64,000 nucleotides of DNA from Bacillus sp. sid0103 (GCF_019219025.1 NZ_JAHUWN010000018.1:62001-126000); one strand, 5' to 3'. Counted from the stretch's first letter, positions 25,096 to 34,819 are shown. Notes: a model not told the origin generated them from the sequence alone. Numbers and translations are program-made.

Positions 25096-25695
25096 ATGAA
25101 AAAAAGATTTGGCATTGATATCGATGGAACTGTCACCTGCCCAAAGTCCATTCTACCCTTTATTAATAAAGCCTTTGGCCTGAACCTTTTGTATGAAGAC
25201 GTTATTCAATACGACTATACTCCATACGTAAATGTTCCTGAAAAAGAGTTTGCTAAATGGTTCACCGAAAATGAACCGACCATTTATGCCAACTCCCCTC
25301 TTGCACAAGGTGCAGGAAATGTACTTAAAAAATGGGAAAATGAGCATGAACTGTTTTTTATCAGTGCGCGTGGATCTCATTTACTGGATATTACAATGAA
25401 ATGGTTTATCGATAATGGCATATCCTTCGATCACATCGAATTAATTGGATCACATGACAAAGTCGCATCTGTTAAAAAGCACGGAATTGAAATCTTTTTT
25501 GAGGATAAGCATGATAATGCGGTTATGATTCATGAAGAGTGTCAAATACCTGTTATATTATTTGATACCCCATACAATCAAGACCCTATTCCAAATGGTG
25601 TGATCCGGGTAAATAACTGGATTGAAGCAAATAGATGGATAGAAAATTGGATGAAGCAAGAACTGCATAACCGCCTTTTAGTTAGGTCCTTTTAG
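25096..25695 (+). CDS. yqfW: Putative HAD-type nucleotidase YqfW
   Basis: About 199 residues starting with the HAD motif Asp-Ile-Asp-Gly-Thr-Val-Thr, with Ser-Ala-Arg as motif II and Phe-Glu-Asp-Lys-His-Asp-Asn as motif IV, so the phosphatase machinery looks complete. The family is annotated as 5'(3')-deoxyribonucleotidase-like; the natural substrate is not established. The ATG at 25096 has AAGAAAGTGAG upstream; the frame extends 17 codons further with no ribosome site. It converges with zur and shares a terminator. Confidence 0.85.
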   Translation: MKKRFGIDIDGTVTCPKSILPFINKAFGLNLLYEDVIQYDYTPYVNVPEKEFAKWFTENEPTIYANSPLAQGAGNVLKKWENEHELFFISARGSHLLDITMKWFIDNGISFDHIELIGSHDKVASVKKHGIEIFFEDKHDNAVMIHEECQIPVILFDTPYNQDPIPNGVIRVNNWIEANRWIENWMKQELHNRLLVRSF

Positions 25696-25709
25696 CAGCC
25701 TCCCAAATA

Positions 25710-25746
25710 AAAAAAAAAGCTTGTGTGTGCACACAAGCTGTTTTTT
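25710..25746. terminator. Shared terminator of yqfW and the znu-zur operon
   Basis: A 10-bp stem AGCTTGTGTG/CACACAAGCT (25718-25739) with A and T runs on either side lies between convergent genes. Its right flank touches the zur stop codon. Confidence 0.9.
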
Positions 25747-26155
25747 AATGACATTCCGGACATAAACCATATATCTCGAATTTATGTCCGGAAATATCGT
25801 ACCCTTTTAAATTTTCACTTAAATCTTTCATCGGGCACGTATCAATTTCTTTTGTTTTTCCACAGGTTAAACAGATAAAATGATGATGATGGTGTTGCCT
25901 AGAACATGTAAAACGGAAATGCTTTTCACCTGATAATTCTGTCATCTCAAGAATTCCCATATTAACAAATAAGGAAAGATTTCGATATATCGTATCAAAG
26001 CTAAGACCTGGATAATCATCTTTGAGTTGGTCTAAAACATCCTTAGCCGTTAAATATTTATCACTATCAGCAAACAATTGAAGCATATCTTCTCTTTTAC
26101 CTGTTTGTTTAAACCCTTTTTCTTTTAAATATTGTATCGCCTCATGAACGTTCAC
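25745..26155 (-). CDS. zur: Zinc uptake regulator Zur (Fur family)
   Basis: A 136-residue Fur-family repressor: an N-terminal winged helix ([11 protein letters not shown]) and a C-terminal metal domain with a five-His run (His-His-His-His-His-Phe), Cys-Leu-Thr-Cys-Gly, and Cys-Pro-Glu-Cys at the end, which form the structural zinc site. The GTG start has AAGGGGGG upstream and overlaps znuB by 14 bases. Being the last gene of znuC-znuB-zur fits Zur rather than Fur or PerR, and implies autoregulation from the promoter before znuC. Confidence 0.93.
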   Translation of the reverse strand: MNVHEAIQYLKEKGFKQTGKREDMLQLFADSDKYLTAKDVLDQLKDDYPGLSFDTIYRNLSLFVNMGILEMTELSGEKHFRFTCSRQHHHHHFICLTCGKTKEIDTCPMKDLSENLKGYDISGHKFEIYGLCPECH

Positions 26156-27002
26156 CAGACTGCCCCCCCTTACGGATTAATAATTTTTTATAAAAGATGG
26201 AGAAAATTAAGATGAGAACTGCAATCATCACAATTGTTCCACCGGGAGCCAAATCCAAGTAGTAAGCCGTAAACAAGCCGCCAAGGACTGAGACTTCGCC
26301 AAAAATAACGGATAAAAGGATGGTTTGCTTAAATCCTCTGGCAAGCCGGATACTGGCTGCGACTGGTAATGTCATTAACGATGACACCAATAATATCCCG
26401 ACAATTCTCATCGAAGCAGCGATCACCAAGGCCACCATCACAATAAAAATGAAATGAATCGTTTTGGCTGCAATGCCTGAGGCTTTCGCATGTTCCTCAT
26501 CAAATGATAATAAAAAAAGTTCTTTATATAATAAAATAATCACCAAAATGACTAAAATTCCGATAATAAACACGACCCATAAATCCGTTCGGCTAACTGC
26601 GGAGACACTACCGAACAAATAACTGAACAAATCCGTATTAAAGCCATTGGCGAGTGAAATAAATATAACTCCTAATCCAATCCCGCTCGAAAGAATAATG
26701 GGAATCGCCAGTTCTTGGTAATGCTTATATACACTTCTAAGCTTTTCAATGAACAGTGATCCACCCACAGAAAAAACCATTCCTAAATAGAGTGGATTTA
26801 CTCCTGCCATTATGGCCACATTTCTTTCCAGAAGCAAACTTGCTGCTATCCCAGCTAGTGTCACATGGCTTAAGGCATCAGCAATTAACGATAATCTCCT
26901 AACAACAACAAACACTCCTAATAACGGGGCTATGATCCCAATCATAATTCCGGTTAAAAAGGCATTTTGTAAAAATTCATAGTGAAAAATTCCTTGAATC
27001 AT
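26142..27002 (-). CDS. znuB: Zinc ABC transporter permease
   Basis: A 286-residue ABC-3 family permease with about eight membrane segments. The family motifs are [15 protein letters not shown] and [10 protein letters not shown]. It imports zinc (or manganese in relatives); zinc is inferred from the zur gene in the same operon. The start overlaps znuC by 4 bases (ATGA). No solute-binding lipoprotein gene lies in this operon, so it must be elsewhere. Confidence 0.93.
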   Translation of the reverse strand: MIQGIFHYEFLQNAFLTGIMIGIIAPLLGVFVVVRRLSLIADALSHVTLAGIAASLLLERNVAIMAGVNPLYLGMVFSVGGSLFIEKLRSVYKHYQELAIPIILSSGIGLGVIFISLANGFNTDLFSYLFGSVSAVSRTDLWVVFIIGILVILVIILLYKELFLLSFDEEHAKASGIAAKTIHFIFIVMVALVIAASMRIVGILLVSSLMTLPVAASIRLARGFKQTILLSVIFGEVSVLGGLFTAYYLDLAPGGTIVMIAVLILIFSIFYKKLLIRKGGQSGERS

Positions 27003-27772
27003 TTTACAACGCCCCCGTGCTCGTGATGGTGGTCAAGCATGTGAATTTCATGGCCATAAGCTTTAGACATATCTTCCGCGCGGAGGTGTTCAAATTCATG
27101 TGTGTCCCCATGAAAATGTAAATGTTTATTTAAGCAGGCCACGTGTGAAACTCTATCAGAGATCGTCCCTATATCATGAGTAACCAATAGGAGCGTAATA
27201 TCACGGCTTTTATTTAAATCACCTAGCATCTGATAAAAATTACTTACATTCTCTGCATCCACGCCAACAGTTGGTTCATCAAGAATAAGAAGGCTTGGTT
27301 CACTTACAAGGGCACGAGCAATAAAAACTCTTTGTTGCTGCCCTCCAGAGAGCTCCCCAATATTTCTGCTACTGAACTCTTTCATTCCAACAGCATCCAA
27401 GGCTTCACTTACTTTCCCTGCATGTTCTTTATTAAAAAACTTAAACATTCCTATCTTTTTCGTTAATCCACTTTCGACCACTTCCGATACAGTTGCGGGA
27501 AATCCCGTGTTGAAGGAATTTGCTTTTTGAGAAACATAGCCGATTTTTTGCCAGTCTTTAAATTTATTTATTTCCTTACCAAATAAATAAATATCCCCTT
27601 TTTGGGGCTTTAATAAACCTAAAATCAACTTCAAAAGTGTTGATTTTCCAGACCCATTTGGTCCAACAATCGCCAAAAACGAACCATTTGGGATCGTTAT
27701 ATTGATATCCTCTAGGACGACATCCTTTTCATATCGATAAGAAAGATTTTTTATTTCAATAATTGATTGCAT
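26999..27772 (-). CDS. znuC: Zinc ABC transporter ATP-binding protein
   Basis: A 257-residue ATPase with Walker A (Gly-Pro-Asn-Gly-Ser-Gly-Lys-Ser-Thr), signature Leu-Ser-Gly-Gly-Gln-Gln-Gln-Arg, Walker B (Leu-Leu-Ile-Leu-Asp-Glu-Pro) and Thr-His-Asp. The last 30 residues are His-rich (Leu-Asp-His-His-His-Glu-His-Gly), a common zinc-binding tail in ZnuC/AdcC. The start is either the ATG at 27772 or a TTG at 27778, both served by AAAGGTGA. First gene of znuC-znuB-zur. Confidence 0.94.
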   Translation of the reverse strand: MQSIIEIKNLSYRYEKDVVLEDINITIPNGSFLAIVGPNGSGKSTLLKLILGLLKPQKGDIYLFGKEINKFKDWQKIGYVSQKANSFNTGFPATVSEVVESGLTKKIGMFKFFNKEHAGKVSEALDAVGMKEFSSRNIGELSGGQQQRVFIARALVSEPSLLILDEPTVGVDAENVSNFYQMLGDLNKSRDITLLLVTHDIGTISDRVSHVACLNKHLHFHGDTHEFEHLRAEDMSKAYGHEIHMLDHHHEHGGVVK

Positions 27773-27793
27773 AATCAACGCATCACCTTTTAA

Positions 27794-27814
27794 TTATAAG
27801 AATCATTCCGATTT
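27794..27814 (-). promoter_or_regulatory. Probable Zur operator upstream of znuC
   Basis: On the minus strand the 21 bases from 27814 to 27794 begin AAATCGGAATGATT and match the bacillus Zur 7-1-7 consensus at 15 of 20 defined positions. They lie directly downstream of a clear sigma-A promoter and upstream of znuC. Confidence 0.72.
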
Positions 27815-27824
27815 AACCTAAAGT

Positions 27825-27853
27825 AGTATACAATAGGTCTGATGGATTGTAAA
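27825..27853 (-). promoter_or_regulatory. Sigma-A promoter of znuC-znuB-zur
   Basis: On the minus strand, TTTACA (27853-27848) and TATACT (27830-27825) are separated by exactly 17 bases. The expected start point, near 27818, abuts the Zur box. Confidence 0.75.
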
Positions 27854-27946
27854 GCGAACGACACCCTCGCTTGTCGTTTTATTTCATAAAAATCTTTATT
27901 CACACTCCGAGAACTTTCTCATACATTAAGGTGAGGAGTGGTGAAT

Positions 27947-28204
27947 GTGTCAATTTTTCAAAGCATCATTAATCATAAAATCAATACGATAACCGCTGAG
28001 GAACTGCTGAAATATGCAGAACAATTTAATATATCAGTGACGAAGCAGCAGGCAGGGAAAATTGCTGAATACTTAAGAGGGAAAAATGTAAATATTTTTG
28101 ATGATTCCCAACGGGCTCAATTAGTAAAAGAAATTGCCAAAACTGCGGGACCAATAACCGCACGAGAAGTAAATAAATTATTTACGCAATTAACTAAAAA
28201 ATAA
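27947..28204 (+). CDS. yqfT: DUF2624 family protein YqfT
   Basis: An 85-residue soluble helical protein: Ile-Asn-Thr-Ile-Thr-Ala-Glu-Glu-Leu-Leu-Lys-Tyr-Ala near the start, Lys-Ile-Ala-Glu-Tyr-Leu-Arg-Gly in the middle, Arg-Glu-Val-Asn-Lys-Leu-Phe at the end, as in DUF2624. Function unknown. Three GTG codons (27938, 27941, 27947) are possible starts; the one at 27947 is best spaced from GAGGAG. It lies next to nfo (yqfS), as in B. subtilis, and converges with it. Confidence 0.82.
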   Translation: MSIFQSIINHKINTITAEELLKYAEQFNISVTKQQAGKIAEYLRGKNVNIFDDSQRAQLVKEIAKTAGPITAREVNKLFTQLTKK

Positions 28205-28250
28205 GCTCCGAAATTCAATTCAATCACCATCTATAATTTAGACCAAAAGT

Positions 28251-28278
28251 AAAAAGCTGTGACGTATCACAGCTTTTT
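28251..28278. terminator. Shared terminator of yqfT and nfo
   Basis: A 12-bp perfect stem (28251-28262 with 28267-28278) with a 4-base loop and A5/T5 flanks between convergent genes. Confidence 0.93.
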
Positions 28279-28282
28279 ATTT

Positions 28283-29176
28283 TTATGATTGCATGATTAA
28301 ATCAAGCAAGTTTTCATTGAATTTTTGCTCTCGAAGCATGTTGATTTCAAACTTATAGGGTGCTTTTTTATTATTTTTATCTTCGCCCACAAATGGCGTT
28401 TCTAAAATCTTAGGAACATCTGTCAGTTGTGGATGGTGGACAATATAATTAAGAGCCTTAAAGCCGATATGACCAAACCCGATATTTTCATGTCTGTCTT
28501 TTCTCATCCCGACCGCATTTTTACTATCATTAATATGCAAGACCTTTAGTTTGTCCAAACCAATAATTTTGTCAAATTCATTTAAAACTCCATCGAAATC
28601 CTCGACAATATTATATCCTGCATCATGGGTATGACAGGTATCAAAGCAAACGGTTAACTTATCACTATAGTTGACACCATCCATAATCATCGCTAATTCC
28701 TCGAAAGATTTACCGCACTCCGAACCCTTCCCGGCCATAGTTTCCAAGGCAATTTGCACCTGTTCTTTGCCCGTTAGAACTTCGTTTAACCCTTCGATAA
28801 TTTTTTTAATCCCAGCTTCTGTTCCAGCACTAACGTGTGCTCCAGGATGCAGCACTATTTGCTTTGCTCCAATTGCCTCTGTTCTTTCAATTTCCGATCG
28901 AAGGAACCTAACACCCAATTCAAATGTATCTGGGTTTGTTGTATTTCCGATATTAATAATATAGGGAGCATGGACGATGATTTCTGAGATCCCGTTCTGC
29001 TCCATATGCTTGCGTCCGGCTTCAATATTAAGGTCCTCAATTTTTTTTCTTCTTGTATTCTGCGGTGCTCCCGTATAAACCATAAACGTGTTTGCACCGT
29101 AGGAAATAGCTTCTTCACTTGCGGCAAGAAGCATGCCTTTTCCACTCATTGATACATGTGATCCTAATTTCAGCAT
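28283..29176 (-). CDS. nfo: Endonuclease IV (Nfo)
   Basis: An AP endonuclease of base-excision repair that cuts 5' to abasic sites; in sporeformers it helps repair germinating spores. The 297-residue TIM barrel shows the zinc-binding signatures [35 protein letters not shown] and [11 protein letters not shown]. It is 22 bases downstream of cshB and probably co-transcribed. Confidence 0.96.
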   Translation of the reverse strand: MLKLGSHVSMSGKGMLLAASEEAISYGANTFMVYTGAPQNTRRKKIEDLNIEAGRKHMEQNGISEIIVHAPYIINIGNTTNPDTFELGVRFLRSEIERTEAIGAKQIVLHPGAHVSAGTEAGIKKIIEGLNEVLTGKEQVQIALETMAGKGSECGKSFEELAMIMDGVNYSDKLTVCFDTCHTHDAGYNIVEDFDGVLNEFDKIIGLDKLKVLHINDSKNAVGMRKDRHENIGFGHIGFKALNYIVHHPQLTDVPKILETPFVGEDKNNKKAPYKFEINMLREQKFNENLLDLIMQS

Positions 29177-29198
29177 GCCTTTTCTCTCCCTGCATCGA

Positions 29199-30515
29199 TT
29201 ATTTTTTTCTTTGTTCGATTCTTCGTTCTCTTTTCTTAATTTTATCCATTTCCCACTGCATTTTCTTTTTATATCCCGGCTTAACTTTAGCTGGTTTCTT
29301 TACCATTGATTTAGCTTTCTGGTCTGCTTTATCCTCTTGTCTTACACGGGTTTTCCGTTTATTACGCTCATCAATTTTCACAAATTCGTTATTTTTAAGA
29401 TCAACGTAATTAAATTGAATTCCCATTTTTTCTAATCGATTTAATGCATCTTCATCGGATGCCTCATAGATGGTCAGAGCAATACCCGAATATCCTGCAC
29501 GAGCCGTTCTTCCAACGCGGTGGATATAAAAATCTAAATCTGAAGGAAGCTCAAAGTTGATAACATGGCTAACCCCTTCAATATCAATTCCTCGTGAAGC
29601 AAGGTCTGTCGCAACAATATATTGATATTCCAAATCCTGAATTTGCTTCATCATTTGTTTTCGTTCACGTGGGTTTAAATCACCATGGACACGGCCAACC
29701 TTTAACCCTTTTTCATTTAAAAAGTATGCCACTTCTTCAGCCATTTTTTTGGTATTCGTAAATACAATTGCTAAATAGGGGTTATAAGCAAGAAGGGCAT
29801 CATGAACCAACTGCTTTTTACTCCTATGTCTTGAAGGCAAAAGGTAATGCTCTAAATTTTCTGCTGACTTTCTTTTTGGTTCGATTTGAATTGTCTTTGG
29901 ATTTTCCATATATTTTTTTAGGAAAGGTTTTAATTTTTCTGGGATGGTTGCTGAGAAAACGAGCATTTGCAGGTTTTCTGGCATTTTACCAGCTACTTTG
30001 TCCAAATCCTCAATAAATCCCATGTCTAACATCATATCCGCCTCATCGACGACGAGTATTTCTGCAGTATGAACAAATAGTGCTTTATCGCTCATAAGAT
30101 CTTTAATTCTTCCCGGAGTCCCTACAACAATATGGGGCTGAACCTTTAATTTTTCAATGGTCCGCTGCTTATCCGTACCCCCAATGTAGCATCTAGTCAT
30201 AATCGCTTGCTCTGGGTTGGAATGCTCAGTAATTTTTAAAATTTGATGGTAAATTTGAGAGGCTAATTCTCTGGTCGGTGCCGTTATGACCGCTTGTACT
30301 TCTTGACGTTTAGGATCAATTTTTTCAAGAATGGGCAGAACATAAGCAAGAGTTTTCCCTGTGCCTGTTTGAGATTGGCCAATTGCACTTTCTCCCTTTA
30401 AAACAACGGGAATCATCCGTTCCTGAATTTCAGTCGGTTCGGTAAATCCGAACCCCTTAATAGCATCTATAATAAATGGTTGAAACGTAAAACGATTAAA
30501 ACGGTTTTCTTTCAT
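29199..30515 (-). CDS. cshB: DEAD-box RNA helicase CshB
   Basis: An ATP-dependent RNA helicase linked to cold shock, ribosome assembly and mRNA turnover. The 438 residues contain the Q motif ([10 protein letters not shown]), Walker A (Ser-Gln-Thr-Gly-Thr-Gly-Lys-Thr), Asp-Glu-Ala-Asp (here DEAD box), [13 protein letters not shown] and His-Arg-Val-Gly-Arg-Thr-Ala-Arg. The C-terminal 60 residues are strongly basic, a typical RNA-binding tail. AAGGAG precedes the ATG. Gene order with nfo is as in B. subtilis (yqfR-yqfS). Confidence 0.95.
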   Translation of the reverse strand: MKENRFNRFTFQPFIIDAIKGFGFTEPTEIQERMIPVVLKGESAIGQSQTGTGKTLAYVLPILEKIDPKRQEVQAVITAPTRELASQIYHQILKITEHSNPEQAIMTRCYIGGTDKQRTIEKLKVQPHIVVGTPGRIKDLMSDKALFVHTAEILVVDEADMMLDMGFIEDLDKVAGKMPENLQMLVFSATIPEKLKPFLKKYMENPKTIQIEPKRKSAENLEHYLLPSRHRSKKQLVHDALLAYNPYLAIVFTNTKKMAEEVAYFLNEKGLKVGRVHGDLNPRERKQMMKQIQDLEYQYIVATDLASRGIDIEGVSHVINFELPSDLDFYIHRVGRTARAGYSGIALTIYEASDEDALNRLEKMGIQFNYVDLKNNEFVKIDERNKRKTRVRQEDKADQKAKSMVKKPAKVKPGYKKKMQWEMDKIKKRERRIEQRKK

Positions 30516-30767
30516 ATAGTTTCTCCTTATATAAAAAACTTTGGGTTAGTTTTCTTAATTCAGCATGAACAATAGTTTTTATTCCATCATGCAATTATAG
30601 TCAATATTCCTCCAAAACTCCAGTTATCTTTCGTTTTAATATCATTTTCTACCTTCTGCCGACTTTTAAACACGTAATTTTCGTCTTTGTCCTGTGTATA
30701 ATACCTAAACCAATTTAGGGTAAATGCATAATTTAAAGCATGAGGCTTTTTGAAAGGAGGCTAAGAG

Positions 30768-31427
30768 ATGCAACCAAGACCTAGAATGCCTATGCAAGGG
30801 GGAATGGGATTAAGTCCCTTTGGGCGCAATAATCAGATGATGAATCCCGGATTTAACCCAATGGGCGGAAGGAATCCAATGATGGGGCCCTCATCCAGAC
30901 CATTTGGCGGAGGATTTAATCCAATGATGGGGCAAATGATGGGAAGGCCCAATCAAATGAATAGAGGGGGCGGTGGATTACTTTCCAAATTATTAGGAAG
31001 AGGAAACCAAGCCGGCGGCTTTATGGGGATGCAAACTGCAGGAAAAGCAGCTTCTGGAGGTGGAGGCCTGCTTCAAACATTAAGTAACCCAGGCGGACTA
31101 ACAAGCATGTTAAACAATACTCAACAGGTCCTAAAAACAGCCCAGTCAGTTGGTCCAATGATCCAACAGTATGGTCCAATGATAAAAAATCTCCCTGCAA
31201 TGTGGAAGATTTATAAAGGATTTAAAAACGCTTCAAAAACTACAGATGAGGCAACGGACGAAAATAGCCAACATATTGAATCAGCCTCGGTCGAATCATC
31301 CAATCACGAAGAATCTGAAAAAAGAAGTACAAAAAAGAAAGTCCAACGCAAGAAACATCAACACACTTCTGCTTCCAAAAAAACTTCACACCAAAACGGA
31401 TCTTCAATTCCTAAAATGTATATTTAA
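30768..31427 (+). CDS. yqfQ: VrrA/YqfQ family Gly- and Met-rich protein
   Basis: A 219-residue low-complexity protein. Residues 1-75 are rich in Gly, Met, Asn and Pro with repeats of Gly-Phe-Asn-Pro-Met-(Met)-Gly type. The middle has Gly-Gly-Leu-Thr-Ser-Met-Leu-Asn-Asn-Thr-Gln-Gln-Val-Leu-Lys, then Gln-Tyr-Gly-Pro-Met-Ile. The last 50 residues are Lys/Ser/His-rich and probably disordered. The B. anthracis relative, vrrA, is known for a variable-number repeat in its 5' half, which fits the repeats seen here. Function unknown; spore-related roles have been suggested. AAAGGAGG precedes the ATG. It lies between cshB and ispH as in other bacilli. Confidence 0.82.
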   Translation: MQPRPRMPMQGGMGLSPFGRNNQMMNPGFNPMGGRNPMMGPSSRPFGGGFNPMMGQMMGRPNQMNRGGGGLLSKLLGRGNQAGGFMGMQTAGKAASGGGGLLQTLSNPGGLTSMLNNTQQVLKTAQSVGPMIQQYGPMIKNLPAMWKIYKGFKNASKTTDEATDENSQHIESASVESSNHEESEKRSTKKKVQRKKHQHTSASKKTSHQNGSSIPKMYI

Positions 31428-31566
31428 ATGAAGAATGCTGGAAACAGCATTCTTTTTTTTCCTAAAACTGTTAAGGAAAAATGTATCTTTGTATTATATC
31501 TATTAGTTTTATATAATAAATACATAAAACTATGAATCAATGTCTTTTTTAGGGGGACTTTTTAAT

Positions 31567-32505
31567 ATGCAAATCATCAAAATTTCACCACGAGGTTATT
31601 GCTATGGTGTGGTTGATGCAATGGTCATTGCTCGAAATGCTGCTTTAGATAAAACATTACCTCGCCCTATCTATATTTTAGGGATGATCGTTCATAATAA
31701 ACATGTTACTGATGCATTCGAGGAAGAAGGGATTATTACCTTAGATGGGAAAAATCGCAAAGATATACTCGATAAAGTGGATTCAGGAACAGTTATCTTT
31801 ACTGCTCATGGAATTTCTCCAGAAGTTAGAGAGTTAGCTAAAAAGAAAGGGCTTGTAACAATAGACGCGACATGTCCTGATGTAACAAGAACCCATGATC
31901 TCATTGAAGAAAAAACAAAACTGGGCTACCAAGTCATCTATATCGGAAAAAAGGGACATCCAGAGCCTGAGGGAGCTCTTGGTGTTGCACCTAGTCTCGT
32001 TCACTTGGTTGAAACGCCACAGGATGTTGAAGCATTAACGTTTGATAGTGAAAAGCTGCTTGTAACAAATCAAACCACAATGAGTCAATGGGATGTTGCC
32101 GATACGATGAAAAAAGTTCAGGAAAAATATCCACATGTTGAAGTCTATAATGAAATTTGCCATGCAACACAAATTCGCCAAGAAGCAGTTGCCGAACAAG
32201 CAACAGAAGCGGATGTAACTATTGTTGTCGGTGATCCAAAAAGTAATAATTCTAATCGACTCGCACAAGTTTCAGAGGAAATTGCTGGGACAAAAGCATA
32301 TCGCATTGCTGATATTTCCGAGTTAGAAATTGATTGGATTAAAGATGCCAAAAACGTTGCAGTCACATCTGGGGCTTCCACTCCAACACCAATAACCAAA
32401 GAAGTTATAACGTTTCTCGAGCAATTTGATCCAAATAATGAAACTACATGGGAACGAAGTAAAAAGGTTCAGTTAAGCAGAATTCTGCCGAAAGTAAAAA
32501 AATAG
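31567..32505 (+). CDS. ispH: 4-hydroxy-3-methylbut-2-enyl diphosphate reductase IspH
   Basis: It reduces HMBPP to IPP and DMAPP, the last step of the MEP pathway. The iron-sulfur ligands are Cys in Gly-Tyr-Cys-Tyr-Gly-Val, Asp-Ala-Thr-Cys-Pro-Asp-Val, and Asn-Glu-Ile-Cys-His-Ala-Thr. The substrate loop Thr-Ala-His-Gly-Ile-Ser and Val-Gly-Asp-x-Lys-Ser-Asn-Asn-Ser-Asn are also intact. About 312 residues. The ATG at 31567 has AGGGGGA upstream; the frame starts nine codons earlier without a ribosome site. Confidence 0.96.
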   Translation: MQIIKISPRGYCYGVVDAMVIARNAALDKTLPRPIYILGMIVHNKHVTDAFEEEGIITLDGKNRKDILDKVDSGTVIFTAHGISPEVRELAKKKGLVTIDATCPDVTRTHDLIEEKTKLGYQVIYIGKKGHPEPEGALGVAPSLVHLVETPQDVEALTFDSEKLLVTNQTTMSQWDVADTMKKVQEKYPHVEVYNEICHATQIRQEAVAEQATEADVTIVVGDPKSNNSNRLAQVSEEIAGTKAYRIADISELEIDWIKDAKNVAVTSGASTPTPITKEVITFLEQFDPNNETTWERSKKVQLSRILPKVKK

Positions 32506-32520
32506 ACTAATAAAATAAAC

Positions 32521-32554
32521 GAAAAGAACCGTGCCTCTATGACCGGTTCTTTTC
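32521..32554. terminator. Shared terminator of ispH and yqfO
   Basis: An 11-bp stem (32521-32531 with 32544-32554) with a 12-base loop and A/T flanks between convergent genes. Confidence 0.85.
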
Positions 32555-32557
32555 ATA

Positions 32558-33673
32558 TTATAAAAATTTGAATGGATCTGTATTTTCTTCTGATGGAAAT
32601 ATCTCTACAGCAAACCCGGAATCCTGGCACATCTTTTGTAAAGTTGCAGTTAACCCTTTTTTCATTACCTTTTCAACATTATGACCTGGATCAATCATAT
32701 TCAAGCCTTGCATCATTGCGTCATGTGCAGTGTGATAATAAATATCCCCTGTAACATATACATCTGCCCCTTGATATTTGGCATTCATGAAGTATTTATT
32801 ACCATCGCCGCCTAACACGGCCACTTTTTTAACTTTTGAAGACAAATCGCCAACCACTCGGACATGGGAAACTTCTAATGTCTTCTTCACTTTTTCCGCA
32901 AATTCTTCTAATGTCATTTCTGGAACTTTACCGATTCGGCCTAGACCGAGCACTTCTCCTTTGTTTTCAAGCGGATAGACATCATAGGCCACTTCTTCAT
33001 ATGGATGAGCCTTAATCATTGCAGTGATGGTCTTTTTGATCATGGATTCTGGGACAATCGTCTCAAGCCTCACTTCCTCCACTTCTTCTAATCTGCCAGC
33101 TTCACCAACAAATGGATTAGTATTTTCTCCTGGTAAGAATCGACCTTTACCACTGACTGAAAATGAACAATGACTGTAGTTCCCAATAAATCCTGCACCT
33201 GCATTTCCAAGGACTCTCCTGATTTCCTCAGCATGGCTGACTGGAACAAAAACAACTAATTTCTTTAGTTTAGTTTCAAATGTAGGTACTAGAACCTCTG
33301 TATCTTCCAGTTCTAGTGCTTCTGCAAGAAGGTCATTTACTCCCCCCGTTGCTACGTCGAGATTCGTATGCGCTGCGTAAACAGCAATATCGTGTTTCAA
33401 TAATTTTTCAATGATTTTCCCCTGAACGGAATCCGTTAACAAATTCTTAAGGGGGCGATAAATAATCGGATGATGGGCAATAATGAGCTGAACATTTTTT
33501 TCAATTGCCTCATCGATTACATTTTCAAGGACATCGAGTGCAATCATGATTCGCTCAACTTTTTTATTTAAACCACCAACTTGTAATCCTATCTTATCTC
33601 CCTCCATCGCCAGGCCTTTGGGAGAGAACTGTTCAAACAATTGAATGACTTCGTGTCCATTAGGAATTTTCAT
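32558..33673 (-). CDS. yqfO: Nif3-like dinuclear metal protein YqfO
   Basis: The 371-residue protein has the two Nif3 halves, with metal-binding Ala-His-His-Pro-Ile-Ile and Ala-Ala-His-Thr-Asn-Leu-Asp in the first and Gly-Asp-Ile-Tyr-Tyr-His and Asp-Pro-Gly-His-Asn-Val-Glu in the second. A PII/CutA-like domain of about 100 residues is inserted in the middle (about 130-230), as in bacillus YqfO. Reported to form a toroidal hexamer; a GTP cyclohydrolase I type 2 activity has been claimed for relatives but the role is unsettled. It overlaps trmK by 14 bases. Confidence 0.93.
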   Translation of the reverse strand: MKIPNGHEVIQLFEQFSPKGLAMEGDKIGLQVGGLNKKVERIMIALDVLENVIDEAIEKNVQLIIAHHPIIYRPLKNLLTDSVQGKIIEKLLKHDIAVYAAHTNLDVATGGVNDLLAEALELEDTEVLVPTFETKLKKLVVFVPVSHAEEIRRVLGNAGAGFIGNYSHCSFSVSGKGRFLPGENTNPFVGEAGRLEEVEEVRLETIVPESMIKKTITAMIKAHPYEEVAYDVYPLENKGEVLGLGRIGKVPEMTLEEFAEKVKKTLEVSHVRVVGDLSSKVKKVAVLGGDGNKYFMNAKYQGADVYVTGDIYYHTAHDAMMQGLNMIDPGHNVEKVMKKGLTATLQKMCQDSGFAVEIFPSEENTDPFKFL

Positions 33674-34379
33674 TGGTTAAAGCCTCCTTTACAAGCTTAA
33701 TTTTACCGATGATTTCTTGTTTTTTTTCTAATGTTTCAGGTGATTGAGCAGCATTTTCAAGAGCCTCATATATACGTTCCCAGTTTTTCAATTCTGCTGT
33801 CCATTTCTTCTTAAAAGTCTCATCCTGTTTTTGAACAAGGAAAGGGCCTACTAACAATCCTAGATCTTGATTTTTATTATACGGCTTATTCGGGTCCCCC
33901 TTTTCTCCGATTAAAATTTCGTATATTTTCCCATCTTCTTCGAGTATTTCTTCAGCAATTAGTTCCCAATTATTATCAATAAACCATTTCCTAATCGAAA
34001 TCGCACTAATATTCGGTTGTAACACAAGGCGCTTGACTGACGATAACTTATTTCGACCATTTTCTAAAATACTTGCAATTAAAGCTCCGCCCATTCCAGC
34101 GATAGTAATACAATCGACTTCACCATCTTCTATAACCTCTAGACCATCACCCATTCGCACCGAAATGATATTAGCCAATCCTTCTGCTAAAACATTTCTT
34201 TCAGCTAATTGAAATGGACCTACTGCAACTTCACCTGCTATCCCAAATGATAACCCTTTGTTTTTCGCTAGGAAACAAGGTAAATATGCATGGTCTGAGC
34301 CAATATCTGCAACCCTAGCTCCACTTGGAACATATTTAGCAACCGATGCCAGCCTAGCTGACAATTTGTCTGTATTCAA
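33660..34379 (-). CDS. trmK: tRNA (adenine(22)-N1)-methyltransferase TrmK
   Basis: It uses S-adenosylmethionine to make m1A22 in tRNA. The 239 residues show the SAM-binding motif Val-Ala-Asp-Ile-Gly-Ser-Asp-His-Ala-Tyr-Leu-Pro near residue 24, Arg-Met-Gly-Asp-Gly-Leu-Glu, and Thr-Ile-Ala-Gly-Met-Gly-Gly, followed by a C-terminal coiled-coil region, as in the YqfN family. The start is a TTG following GTGGTGG. It is coupled to yqfO by overlap, the same pair as in B. subtilis. Confidence 0.93.
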   Translation of the reverse strand: MNTDKLSARLASVAKYVPSGARVADIGSDHAYLPCFLAKNKGLSFGIAGEVAVGPFQLAERNVLAEGLANIISVRMGDGLEVIEDGEVDCITIAGMGGALIASILENGRNKLSSVKRLVLQPNISAISIRKWFIDNNWELIAEEILEEDGKIYEILIGEKGDPNKPYNKNQDLGLLVGPFLVQKQDETFKKKWTAELKNWERIYEALENAAQSPETLEKKQEIIGKIKLVKEALTNENS

Positions 34380-34414
34380 TCATACCACCACTTTTTTATG
34401 TAATTATTATAGTA

Positions 34415-34452
34415 TAAAAAAAGTCCTTCACAGATGCAAAGGACCTTTTTTA
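34415..34452 (-). terminator. Terminator of cccA
   Basis: Arms AAGTCCTT (34421-34428) and AAGGACC (34439-34445), extended by A/T runs, followed in the minus direction by seven T. It begins directly after the cccA stop. Confidence 0.82.
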
Positions 34453-34453
34453 A

Positions 34454-34819
34454 TTATTTAATTGTTGCTAACCAGTCTGCCATAGCAGCTGCTTGTTCTT
34501 CTGGAACAAGTCCTGCTGGCATGCCTGTACCCTTACCTTTTGTTACAAAGGTCATTATTTCTTCCTTAGAATACTTGCTGCCAACACCTTTAAGTGATGG
34601 TCCTACAACCCCTTGGTACTGATCGCCATGACAGCCAATACAAGTTTGCTTGTAAATGTCTTCTGGCTTTGATGCGGACACTTCAGTTTTCTCAGTGCCT
34701 TCCCCTTTATCCTTCGCAATTTCTTTCATATCACCAAGGCCTTTGAAAGACAAAATTAACATAATCGCAATTCCAAAAACCATGATGAGAACGTAAGGAA
34801 TAACCGGATTTCGCTTCAT
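34454..34819 (-). CDS. cccA: Cytochrome c550 (membrane-anchored)
   Basis: A small c-type cytochrome carrying electrons on the outer side of the membrane. The 121 residues have an N-terminal membrane anchor (Pro-Tyr-Val-Leu-Ile-Met-Val-Phe-Gly-Ile-Ala-Ile-Met-Leu), a charged linker, and the haem site Cys-Ile-Gly-Cys-His near residue 58. The axial Met is in Gly-Thr-Gly-Met-Pro-Ala. AAGGGAGG precedes the ATG. In B. subtilis cccA is also downstream of the sigA operon. Confidence 0.95.
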   Translation of the reverse strand: MKRNPVIPYVLIMVFGIAIMLILSFKGLGDMKEIAKDKGEGTEKTEVSASKPEDIYKQTCIGCHGDQYQGVVGPSLKGVGSKYSKEEIMTFVTKGKGTGMPAGLVPEEQAAAMADWLATIK

